Position numbers and translations under genes: made by a program
NCBI GenBank assembly: GCA_934317185.1
Contig: CAKREJ010000104.1
Coordinates: 1-5,668, forward strand
Direction: 5' to 3'
Source: an uncultured Anaerobutyricum sp.
Lineage (GTDB): Bacteria; Bacillota; Clostridia; Lachnospirales; Lachnospiraceae
DNA length: 5,668 nt
Shown: positions 1 to 5,668 of the stretch, piece by piece
Layout of the letters: every line of letters starts with the position of its first letter
How positions within the stretch are numbered: the first letter of the stretch is position 1
Notes under the pieces: generated by a model
What the model saw: the letters and a program-made list of their open reading frames with translations, nothing else
The model's database searches: none
Told to the model about the DNA's origin: nothing

Positions 1-1188
1 AAGCTCGGTGCTACCTGTGTTCTCTTTAATCCTCTCATGGAAAGTGACTATCATGGATATGACACCAGAGATTACTATACTGTTGACCGCCGTCTTGGTA
101 CGAACGATGACTTGAAGGAAGTATGTGATGCGATTCATGAAGCAGGCCTTAAGATTTTATTTGACGGTGTATTTAATCATGTCGGTCGTGGTTTCTGGGC
201 ATTTAAAGATGTGCAGGAAAAGAAATGGGACAGTCCTTATTGTGGCTGGTTTCATTTAAGTTTTGACGGAAATACAGAATATAATGATGGATTCTGGTAT
301 GAAGGATGGGAAGGACATAATGAACTTGTTAAGTTAAATCTTGATAATCCGGATGTCAGACAGCATCAGTTCGATGCGATCAAACAGTGGACAGACGTTT
401 ATGGTATTGACGGTCTCCGCCTTGATGTTGCTTACTGTCTGAGTGATTTTTACTTAAAAGAGCTACGCCGTTTTACCAGTACTCTGAAAGAAGATTTTGT
501 TCTTATGGGAGAAACATTACATGGCGATTATAATATGTATATGAATGATGAGAAGTGTCATTCTGTTACAAACTATGAATGTTACAAGGGATTATATTCC
601 AGCTTTAACTCTGCGAATATGCATGAGATCAGCTACAGCTTAAACCGCCAGTTCGGTTCTGAAAACTGGTGTATTTACCGTGGAAAGCATCTGCTTTCTT
701 TTGTAGATAACCATGATGTCAGCCGTATTGCTACTATTTTAGAAGATAAACAGCAGCTTCCGGTTATTTATGGTCTGCTGTTCGGAATGCCCGGTGTTCC
801 GTCTATATATTACGGAAGTGAGTGGGGTATTGAAGGTGTAAAACAGGGTCGTGATGAAGAGATTCGTCCTCGTCTTGAAAAACCAGAATGGAATGTGCTT
901 TCTGATGCCATTGCCGCTTATGCAAAAGCACACCATACTCATCCAGCTTTGTACAATGGTGGATATTCCAATCTTCTTATAAGAGATAAACAGCTCATTT
1001 TTGAAAGAAGCTGTGAAGAAGAACGTGTTATCGTCGCAATTAATGCAGATGCTAATACATTTCATGCTGATTTTAATGCCCGCTCCGGACTGGGAACAGA
1101 TCTTGTCACAGGAGAAACTGTTGACTTTGGCGGCGGCATGGATCTTCCACCATACAGTGTGGCTTACTGGAAGACAGAGGTAATCTAA
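1..1188 (+). CDS. GH13 alpha-amylase-family glycoside hydrolase, 5'-truncated by the window
   Basis: This enzyme probably hydrolyses alpha-1,4 (or alpha-1,6) bonds in maltodextrins. The reading frame is open from base 1 and already reads LGATCVLFNPL before the first Met at 37, so that Met is internal and the true start lies upstream. Numbering 395 residues from base 1, all four GH13 signatures are present: region I DGVFNH (55-60), region II GLRLDVA with nucleophile Asp142, region III GET with acid/base Glu171, and region IV FVDNHD with Asp239. The HGYDTRDYY stretch before region I is the usual GH13 substrate-site segment. Region V reads LVKLN (109-113), closest to the LPKLN of the cyclomaltodextrinase/neopullulanase group, so a maltodextrin-degrading enzyme of that group is the best guess; the exact specificity is inference. 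The last ~75 residues look like the C-terminal beta domain. Two TAA codons stand in tandem (1186-1191). A signal peptide cannot be judged because the N-terminus is missing. The HD-domain gene follows closely. Confidence 0.93.
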   Translation, partial: KLGATCVLFNPLMESDYHGYDTRDYYTVDRRLGTNDDLKEVCDAIHEAGLKILFDGVFNHVGRGFWAFKDVQEKKWDSPYCGWFHLSFDGNTEYNDGFWYEGWEGHNELVKLNLDNPDVRQHQFDAIKQWTDVYGIDGLRLDVAYCLSDFYLKELRRFTSTLKEDFVLMGETLHGDYNMYMNDEKCHSVTNYECYKGLYSSFNSANMHEISYSLNRQFGSENWCIYRGKHLLSFVDNHDVSRIATILEDKQQLPVIYGLLFGMPGVPSIYYGSEWGIEGVKQGRDEEIRPRLEKPEWNVLSDAIAAYAKAHHTHPALYNGGYSNLLIRDKQLIFERSCEEERVIVAINADANTFHADFNARSGLGTDLVTGETVDFGGGMDLPPYSVAYWKTEVI

Positions 1189-1218
1189 TAAAGGTTATAT
1201 AAATTCATTAAAATAAAA

Positions 1219-1223
1219 AAGGA
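1219..1223 (+). promoter_or_regulatory. Ribosome binding site that sets the HD-protein start
   Basis: AAGGA lies 8 nt before the ATG at 1232. The in-frame ATG at 1223 overlaps this site and has no Shine-Dalgarno sequence of its own at usable spacing, so 1232 is the preferred start. Confidence 0.7.
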
Positions 1224-1231
1224 TGGTATTT

Positions 1232-1708
1232 ATGAAGTTAAGTAATGCAGAATTGCAGGAAATTCATACAATATTAGACAAATATTGTAACAGCAATGAA
1301 GCACGTTCCATGAAAAATTTCTGCCAGCATGGCAGTGTAAGTACTTATGAACACGTTATGTATGTTACAAAAGTATGTTATTACTTAAATAAACGCTTTA
1401 GACTCGGTTCTAATGTAAAGTCACTCGTCATCGGTGCTTTTCTTCATGATTTCTATCTTTACGACTGGCACGAAAAAGATGACAGCCATAAGTGGCATGG
1501 ATTTTCTCATGCACATACCGCTCTTCTCAATGCCGATGCCCGTTTTTCTTTAAACGAAAAAGAAAAGGACATTATCGCACATCATATGTGGCCACTCAAT
1601 CTTACCAAGTTACCACGAAGTCGAGAGGCATTGCTGGTATGCTTCGTAGATAAATATTGTTCTACGATAGAAACTCTCACAATGCGATCAGCGGAATCTG
1701 CATTTTAA
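1232..1708 (+). CDS. Small HD-domain metal-dependent phosphohydrolase
   Basis: This predicted 158-residue cytoplasmic protein begins MKLSNAELQEIH; the start was chosen because AAGGA sits 8 nt upstream. It is all-helical in appearance and has the HD-superfamily ligand pattern: His41 (YEHV), His72-Asp73 (FLHDFYLYDWH), His89/His93/His95 (WHGFSHAH), His117-His118 (IAHHMWPL) and Asp140 (FVDKYC). HD proteins hydrolyse phosphomonoester or phosphodiester bonds, often of nucleotides. The paired His117-His118 plus an intermediate His resembles the H-HD-H-HH-D arrangement of two-metal HD proteins such as the HD-GYP group, although no GYP motif is visible. The substrate cannot be told from the sequence. 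The gene lies 43 nt after the GH13 gene with no visible terminator between them, so co-transcription is likely. It ends 17 nt before a terminator. No signal peptide or membrane segment is seen. The HD family call is firm; the specific function is unknown. Confidence 0.87.
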   Translation: MKLSNAELQEIHTILDKYCNSNEARSMKNFCQHGSVSTYEHVMYVTKVCYYLNKRFRLGSNVKSLVIGAFLHDFYLYDWHEKDDSHKWHGFSHAHTALLNADARFSLNEKEKDIIAHHMWPLNLTKLPRSREALLVCFVDKYCSTIETLTMRSAESAF

Positions 1709-1725
1709 CTACGAATTAAATAAAG

Positions 1726-1769
1726 CAATAAAAAAAGGAAAAATCATATATATTTTTCCTTTTTTATTG
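1726..1769. terminator. Probable bidirectional intrinsic terminator between convergent genes
   Basis: The arms 1726-1744 and 1752-1769 pair over 18 bp with a single bulged A (the left arm has seven A's, the right arm six T's) around a 7-nt loop. Only three pairs are G-C. The A-run in one arm and the T-run in the other put a U-rich tract in the transcript on either strand. The element lies between the HD gene, which ends at 1708, and the ABC-F gene, which ends at 1828 on the opposite strand, so it can serve both. The stem is weak in G-C, so efficiency is uncertain. The rest of the gap (1770-1827) is AT-rich with nothing else recognisable. Confidence 0.75.
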
Positions 1770-1827
1770 TCTTTCTAACTTAGCTATAATAACAAATATT
1801 TTATAATCATAATTTATAATATTTCTT

Positions 1828-3723
1828 CTATTCTACATAATCAGAAAAGGCTTCCTCATATTCTTGATATTTTTCATACCAGAAAATACTTTTTTCTAAA
1901 TATCGCTGCGATAATTCTTCGAATTGTTTTTGAAATTCTATAATTTTTTCCGACCACTCTCCTGACTGATATTGCTCAAAAGTAAAGGTACCTATTTCGG
2001 CAGAACATTGTTTTTGCCAGGTTTCTATATTTTTCTGACATTTTTCAAGCTGTTCTTTGGCGAGGGATAACTGCCAGTCTGTATAAGATTGTTCTGTATT
2101 AAAGCGGGCAGTCTGATGTCGTTCCTTTGATGGTACGGAAAGAAGACCTTCTACCAATGCAGTATTTTCCGCATCTACTACATCTGCCCAGGTCTGATTT
2201 CCGTCTCTTTTTTTCTTTAGCATATGAATATAATGCTCATATCCAAATGGATAATACTTTACACCATCTTCTTCAAATAATAAAAGAGCATCTGCCAGTT
2301 TACTGATAAAATATCTGTCATGAGAAATAAACAGCATGGTTCCTGTATAGGCAGAAAATGCAGATTCCATTGTTTCTTTTGCCGGCAGATCCATATGATT
2401 GGTTGGTTCATCTAATATTAAAAAATTCGGTCGACTTTCAAGAACCTCTGCTAATACCAAACGACTTTTTTCACCACCGGATAAATTATTAATCTTTTCA
2501 TTTGCCTTTTGTGAAGGGAATAAATACTTGCCTAATATCTGACGCTTTTCTTTCTCTGTTAACTTCGGAAAGCATTCACCAAAATGGTCTTCCACTCTCT
2601 TTTCTGATTGTATTTGTGCAGAATGCTGGTCAAAATATCCTGTTATAATCCCATTACCAATATTATATTTTCCTGAAATTGGCGGTATCTGCCCGATAAT
2701 TGTTTTAAAAAACGTAGTTTTTCCTGCTCCGTTTGCTCCAAGCACTGCAACTTTCTGCCCTCTGCGGATTCGCAAAGTAAGTTCTCTGATAGAGCTTTCA
2801 TATCCAATTTTTAAATGGTCTGCTTCCAAAACATTCTTTGATCCTAATGTAAGCGGCTCTAATTTTTCTTTAAAAATACAGGCATCTTCTTTATCTGGTC
2901 TTTCTACCTTTTGCATACGCTCTAACACCTTTTTCTTAGACCGTGCCATAGAAGCCTTTTTGGGTTTGTGCTTAAACTTCTCAATTAACTCATTTAATCT
3001 TGAAATTTCTTTTTGCTGTGCATCATATTTTTTCTGCTGTAACGCTCTTTGCTTTTCTTTCTGTCTTTTATATTCCGTATAATTGCCGACATAACGTGTC
3101 AGCTTCCCGTCAGAAAGCTCATAAATAATTTCAGCGACCTGATCAATGAAAAACCGATCGTGCGATACCATAATTACCGCTTTTTCATAAGTGGCAAGAT
3201 ATTCTTCCAACCATTGTACCGATGCGATATCCAGATGATTCGTCGGTTCATCTAATAATAAAATATCCGGCTTTGTTAACAGAAGCTTAACGAAAGCCAG
3301 CTTCGTTTGCTCCCCACCGGAAAACTGACCGATTTTCTTCTGTTTTTCTTCTTTTTGAAATCCAAATCCGGTAAAAATGCGGTCATATTCTTTTTCAAAA
3401 TAATATCGTTCCTTTGAAAAAACATCTTCCTCTCCAACAAGAGACAGGATTTCTTCCTCTACCGTTCTTTCCAGATTCTGAAAACTTTGCTGATGTAAAA
3501 ATCCAATAGAAAGTTCCTTATCCATCTGGATTCCTTTTACAAAGCGTTTATCATCTCTGTCCAGAGATAATTCACCGCCAAGTAGTCGTAAAAGTGTAGT
3601 TTTTCCGGCACCATTGCGACCTACAACTGCTATCTTTTCCTGTCCTTTTACAGAAAAATCAATATGATCAAGGATTGTCTTTCCTCCAAGAGAAACGGTT
3701 CCATTTTCAATCTGATAACGCAT
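1828..3723 (-). CDS. ABC-F ATPase, ribosome-acting (ribosomal-protection-like)
   Basis: This is a 631-residue soluble protein with two ABC ATPase domains and no membrane segment, which is the ABC-F layout. Domain 1 has Walker A GRNGAGKT (35-42), signature FSGGEQ (134-139), Walker B LLLDEPTNHLD (155-165) and the switch SHDRFF (187-192). Domain 2 has GANGAGKT (329-336), LSGGEK (414-419), LILDEPTNHMD (435-445) and SHDRYF (467-472). Between them lies a highly charged helical linker (about 215-285, including KHKPKKASMARSKKK), the element that in ABC-F proteins reaches into the ribosome. A Lys/Glu/Gln-rich, probably coiled-coil C-terminal extension follows from about 505. ABC-F proteins act at the ribosomal E site, either as translation factors or by displacing antibiotics; which applies here cannot be decided from the motifs. 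All catalytic residues are intact. The ATG is 2 nt from the moaC stop and its AAGGGAG site (3731-3737) lies inside moaC, suggesting coupled translation. The stop is TAG. Confidence 0.93.
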   Translation of the reverse strand: MRYQIENGTVSLGGKTILDHIDFSVKGQEKIAVVGRNGAGKTTLLRLLGGELSLDRDDKRFVKGIQMDKELSIGFLHQQSFQNLERTVEEEILSLVGEEDVFSKERYYFEKEYDRIFTGFGFQKEEKQKKIGQFSGGEQTKLAFVKLLLTKPDILLLDEPTNHLDIASVQWLEEYLATYEKAVIMVSHDRFFIDQVAEIIYELSDGKLTRYVGNYTEYKRQKEKQRALQQKKYDAQQKEISRLNELIEKFKHKPKKASMARSKKKVLERMQKVERPDKEDACIFKEKLEPLTLGSKNVLEADHLKIGYESSIRELTLRIRRGQKVAVLGANGAGKTTFFKTIIGQIPPISGKYNIGNGIITGYFDQHSAQIQSEKRVEDHFGECFPKLTEKEKRQILGKYLFPSQKANEKINNLSGGEKSRLVLAEVLESRPNFLILDEPTNHMDLPAKETMESAFSAYTGTMLFISHDRYFISKLADALLLFEEDGVKYYPFGYEHYIHMLKKKRDGNQTWADVVDAENTALVEGLLSVPSKERHQTARFNTEQSYTDWQLSLAKEQLEKCQKNIETWQKQCSAEIGTFTFEQYQSGEWSEKIIEFQKQFEELSQRYLEKSIFWYEKYQEYEEAFSDYVE

Positions 3724-3725
3724 GG

Positions 3726-4214
3726 TTACTCTCCCTTAATTGTCCTGTATACAATATCTCCGCTTTTACCTCCGGACTTACTACACAGACAAATGCCATA
3801 CATTTCCATCGTTTTATCAACTGCCTTGCACATATCATAAATCGTAAGAAGTGCAATCTGCACACCAGTTAATGCCTCCATCTCGACCCCTGTCTTTCCT
3901 GTTGTTTTTGCCTCACAAAAAACTGTAATACTATTATTTTCTTTTTGCAGCTTAAAATCAATCGTTACAGATGTAAGATTTAACAGGTGACATAATGGAA
4001 TTAATTCGGATGTTTTTTTCGCACCCATAATTCCGGCAATTCGTGCAACTCCTAAAACATCTCCCTTCTTCATATCCTGATTCTTTATCTTATCAAAACA
4101 CTCTTTACTCATGCGGATAGAGCCTTTTGCAACAGCAACTCTTTTCGTTACTGCTTTCTCGCTCACATCCACCATGACTGCATTTCCATTTTGATCAAAA
4201 TGCGTGTATTCCAT
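3726..4214 (-). CDS. moaC: MoaC, cyclic pyranopterin monophosphate synthase
   Basis: MoaC acts after the radical-SAM enzyme MoaA, converting its cyclic GTP-derived intermediate into cyclic pyranopterin monophosphate, the first stable intermediate of molybdenum cofactor synthesis, in the cytoplasm. The 162-residue product has the usual family length. Visible family blocks are [17 protein letters not shown] (4-20), [17 protein letters not shown] (62-78) and [20 protein letters not shown] (109-128). By position, His76, Asp127 and Lys130 correspond to the conserved active-site His77, Asp128 and Lys131 of the E. coli enzyme. The frame stays open upstream to 4343, but the extra 43 residues are unlike MoaC and overlap the MoeA-like gene; the ATG at 4214 has AAAGGA 5 nt upstream and gives the standard N-terminus. 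The gene lies between the MoeA-like gene and the ABC-F gene. No moaA is seen in the window. Confidence 0.96.
   Translation of the reverse strand: MEYTHFDQNGNAVMVDVSEKAVTKRVAVAKGSIRMSKECFDKIKNQDMKKGDVLGVARIAGIMGAKKTSELIPLCHLLNLTSVTIDFKLQKENNSITVFCEAKTTGKTGVEMEALTGVQIALLTIYDMCKAVDKTMEMYGICLCSKSGGKSGDIVYRTIKGE
3731..3737 (-). promoter_or_regulatory. Ribosome binding site of the ABC-F gene, inside the moaC 3' end
   Basis: AAGGGAG on the minus strand lies 7 nt before the ABC-F ATG and is made of the last sense codons of moaC. It supports the start at 3723 and implies that ribosomes finishing moaC can reinitiate on the ABC-F gene. Confidence 0.75.
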
Positions 4215-4309
4215 AGCTTTCCTTTCTTTTTCCTCTTTACTATTGGTAAAATCATCTTTATAAAATATTTCTTTATATTTCGTTATAATATTTCGTCGTA
4301 TATGAATAA
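4215..4309. other. AT-rich intergenic gap between the MoeA-like gene and moaC
   Basis: This 95-nt spacer is strongly AT-rich. On the minus strand it has three closely spaced GAAATAT units and a small hairpin, TTTAC-caata-GTAAA, just before the moaC ribosome binding site. No convincing promoter or terminator was seen, so moaC is probably read from the upstream genes. Confidence 0.4.
4220..4225 (-). promoter_or_regulatory. Ribosome binding site that sets the moaC start
   Basis: AAAGGA on the minus strand lies 5 nt before the ATG at 4214. A second purine-rich GAGGA (4231-4235) lies a little further upstream. Together with homology this fixes the start at 4214, not at the upstream in-frame Met at 4343. 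Confidence 0.75.
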
Positions 4310-5329
4310 TTACTTTCCAAAACCACAATTCGGGAAGGTACATACTTCACAATTTAAGCACAAACCACCCTCTCCCAGTTCTGCTAAGTCTCTGGCACTT
4401 ACTTTATCATCTGCCATAATTCGTGGGAGAACCAAATCAAATATCGTTCTTTTTGCATACATAACGCATCCCGGAAGTCCGACAATCGGAATATTTCCAT
4501 TATAATAGCTTAATAAGAACATCGCTCCCGGAAGTACCGGTGCCCCGTAAGAAATGATCTCTGCTCCTGTATTTTTTATGGCAAGCGGCGTCTTATCATC
4601 CGGATCCACGCTCATACCACCTGTACACAAAACAAGGTCTGCTCCTTTTTCAATAAAAGAAAGAATCGCATTCGTAATCTTTTCGTGATCATCGTTACAA
4701 ATGACCTGACCGATTACCTCCACATCGTATTCCGCAAGTTTTTCCTTTATTACAGGGGTAAATGTATCTTCGATTCTATGATAATATACTTCATTACCTG
4801 TTGTGACAATACCCACCTTTTTATGTACAAATGGTTTAAGTTCAAGAATTGGCTTTCCCTCACAGATTGCCTTTGCCTGCTCCATTTTTTCTTTTTCAAT
4901 GACAAGGGGAATAATTCTTGTTCCTGCGAGCTTGTCTCCTTTTTTCACTGCAAAATTTCCATGACGGGATGCGATCATCAATTCCCCCATCCCATTAACC
5001 ATTTTCATTTTATTACTGTCTACCTTTAACAGACCATCAACCTCTGCTACTAATTCTATTTTTCCTTCTTTAACCGGAGTTGGATACATATATTCTCCCT
5101 GGCACATTTCCCGAAGAATTTCTGCTGCTTCATTTTCGTGAAGTCTGGTTTCTCCTTTTTCCCAGATATATACATTATCCTTTCCAACACTCAGTAATAC
5201 GGGAATATCTTCTTCTGTAATCACATGTCCTTTACGAAAAACCGCATCCTTTGTAACTCCTTTTATAATCTGTGTAATATCGTGACACAATACCTGTCCT
5301 ACTGCATCTTCTGTTTTCATTAACTTCAT
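4310..5329 (-). CDS. MoeA-like molybdopterin-binding protein with a C-terminal four-cysteine tail
   Basis: This 339-residue cytoplasmic protein is probably involved in metal insertion into molybdopterin or later cofactor handling. The N-terminal ~165 residues ([17 protein letters not shown] onward) resemble the MoeA N-terminal region. A MoaB/MogA-type molybdopterin-binding domain follows, with [11 protein letters not shown] (172-182), the ligand-loop motif [14 protein letters not shown] (235-248) and GLPG (284-287). MoeA proteins are usually about 400 residues with a C-terminal beta domain; here that domain is absent. Instead the chain ends in Cys324, Cys327, Cys330 and Cys335 (C-x2-C-x2-C-x4-C, then GFGK at the end), which looks like a metal or Fe-S ligand set. 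The ATG at 5329 has AGAGGT (5337-5342) 7 nt upstream; an alternative Met is at 5320. Neighbours are an XdhC-type gene upstream and moaC 95 nt downstream. The molybdopterin-binding family is firm, but calling it moeA proper is not justified. Confidence 0.88.
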   Translation of the reverse strand: MKLMKTEDAVGQVLCHDITQIIKGVTKDAVFRKGHVITEEDIPVLLSVGKDNVYIWEKGETRLHENEAAEILREMCQGEYMYPTPVKEGKIELVAEVDGLLKVDSNKMKMVNGMGELMIASRHGNFAVKKGDKLAGTRIIPLVIEKEKMEQAKAICEGKPILELKPFVHKKVGIVTTGNEVYYHRIEDTFTPVIKEKLAEYDVEVIGQVICNDDHEKITNAILSFIEKGADLVLCTGGMSVDPDDKTPLAIKNTGAEIISYGAPVLPGAMFLLSYYNGNIPIVGLPGCVMYAKRTIFDLVLPRIMADDKVSARDLAELGEGGLCLNCEVCTFPNCGFGK

Positions 5330-5458
5330 AATTTTTACCTCTTTTATTTTTATATCAACAAATTTTCTCTAAATTTAATATTTTGTTTTTTATTATTTTG
5401 TCTTACACAATATTTCTAGTTAAATACTTTGCATCTACTTATCACAGCTTCATAAATA
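5330..5458. other. AT-rich intergenic gap between the XdhC-type and MoeA-like genes
   Basis: This 129-nt spacer holds the AGAGGT ribosome binding site of the MoeA-like gene (5337-5342) and a purely A/T-armed inverted repeat, AAATTT-5 nt-AAATTT (5360-5376). I could not find a -35/-10 pair of good quality on the minus strand, nor a GC-containing terminator. It is too short to hold a Rossmann domain of the upstream XdhC-type gene. Confidence 0.4.
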
Positions 5459-5668
5459 TTATTCCCGGATAACATCCTCAATCAGCATATCAAATGTACC
5501 ACCACAGGCCATCCCAACACGTGCTGCCACATCTGCATCCATTACAAAATGGAATAAAAATGCCCCGCCGCTGCCAATCATTTCGTGTCCCTTTTCGATA
5601 ACCTTACTCTCTGCTAAACCTCCTCCGACACTTCCCAGAATGGATTTATCTTCAAAAATTAACATTTT
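5459..5668 (-). CDS. XdhC/CoxI-type domain protein, C-terminal 69 residues, 5' end outside the window
   Basis: XdhC-family proteins bind molybdenum cofactor, protect it and help load it into xanthine dehydrogenase-like molybdenum hydroxylases. The frame is open to the window edge and a Lys codon precedes the first Met at 5665, so the gene continues upstream. The visible part matches the XdhC/CoxI domain: KMLIFEDKSILGSVGGGLAE (1-20, glycine-rich GSVGGG at 12-17) and GMACGGTFDMLIE (52-64, conserved CGG at 55-57). Many XdhC proteins have a Cys after the triple glycine (GGGC); here it is Leu18, as I recall for some clostridial members. In full-length XdhC proteins a Rossmann domain normally follows, but here TAA comes five residues after the domain (DVIRE). 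The protein therefore seems to be a stand-alone domain, or has any other domain at its N-terminus. The MoeA-like gene follows after 129 nt on the same strand, in keeping with a molybdenum-hydroxylase maturation cluster. Confidence 0.8.
   Translation of the reverse strand, partial: KMLIFEDKSILGSVGGGLAESKVIEKGHEMIGSGGAFLFHFVMDADVAARVGMACGGTFDMLIEDVIRE

Noticed and set aside
739..1065. A 108-residue minus-strand open frame opposite the GH13 gene
   Set aside because: It is antisense to a gene with clear GH13 motifs and its own product has no recognisable features.
1223..1231. An earlier start (MVFMK) for the HD protein
   Set aside because: The ATG overlaps the AAGGA ribosome binding site; 1232 is correctly spaced.
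1785..1790. A perfect TATAAT on the plus strand, a possible -10 box for antisense RNA into the ABC-F gene
   Set aside because: No -35 element at a usable spacing was found, and the region is so AT-rich that a chance match is likely.
4250..4300. Three GAAATAT units as a regulatory direct repeat
   Set aside because: Low-complexity AT-rich spacer with irregular spacing; expected often by chance.
4215..4343. A 43-residue N-terminal extension of MoaC starting at 4343
   Set aside because: It overlaps the end of the MoeA-like gene, does not resemble MoaC, and the Met at 4214 has a good ribosome binding site and the standard MoaC N-terminus.
4685..5029. A 114-residue open frame on the plus strand opposite the MoeA-like gene
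   Set aside because: It lies wholly opposite a well-supported gene, its product resembles no family I recognise, and it has no convincing ribosome binding site.
5398..5410. Inverted repeat TTGT-5 nt-ACAA as a possible operator
   Set aside because: Only 4 bp per arm in very AT-rich DNA; extending the arms gives mismatches.

Overview
The window looks like a chromosomal stretch from a low-GC Gram-positive gut anaerobe, most likely a clostridium of the Lachnospiraceae type. This is inferred from AT-rich intergenic DNA, strong purine-rich Shine-Dalgarno sites, and the pairing of a cytoplasmic-style GH13 amylase with a molybdenum-hydroxylase maturation cluster. The assignment comes from protein style only, not from a search.

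Left block, plus strand: the 3' part of a GH13 alpha-amylase-family enzyme (1-1188, 5' end outside the window) is followed 43 nt later by a small HD-domain metal-dependent phosphohydrolase (1232-1708). The two are probably co-transcribed. An 18-bp A/T-rich stem-loop (1726-1769) follows. It lies between two convergent transcription units and probably terminates both.

Right block, minus strand, read from high to low coordinates: the C-terminal end of a protein carrying an XdhC/CoxI-type domain (5459-5668, 5' end outside the window); a short MoeA-like molybdopterin-binding protein with a four-cysteine tail (4310-5329); MoaC, cyclic pyranopterin monophosphate synthase (3726-4214); and a two-domain ABC-F ATPase (1828-3723) whose start lies 2 nt from the moaC stop. 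The first three belong to molybdenum cofactor synthesis and delivery to molybdenum hydroxylases. MoaC makes the pterin precursor, the MoeA-like protein binds molybdopterin, and XdhC-type proteins chaperone the mature cofactor into xanthine-dehydrogenase-like enzymes. The ABC-F protein is a ribosome-acting ATPase with no obvious link to the cofactor, but its gene is positioned for translational coupling to moaC.

No RNA gene, CRISPR array, insertion sequence or phage-like gene was seen. Most genes are recognisable members of known families. The points worth a second look are the cysteine tail and missing C-terminal domain of the MoeA-like protein, the XdhC-type domain that stops without a Rossmann domain after it, the HD protein with a histidine pattern suggestive of a two-metal site, and the ABC-F gene attached to a cofactor operon. 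I found no convincing evidence of a wholly new system.
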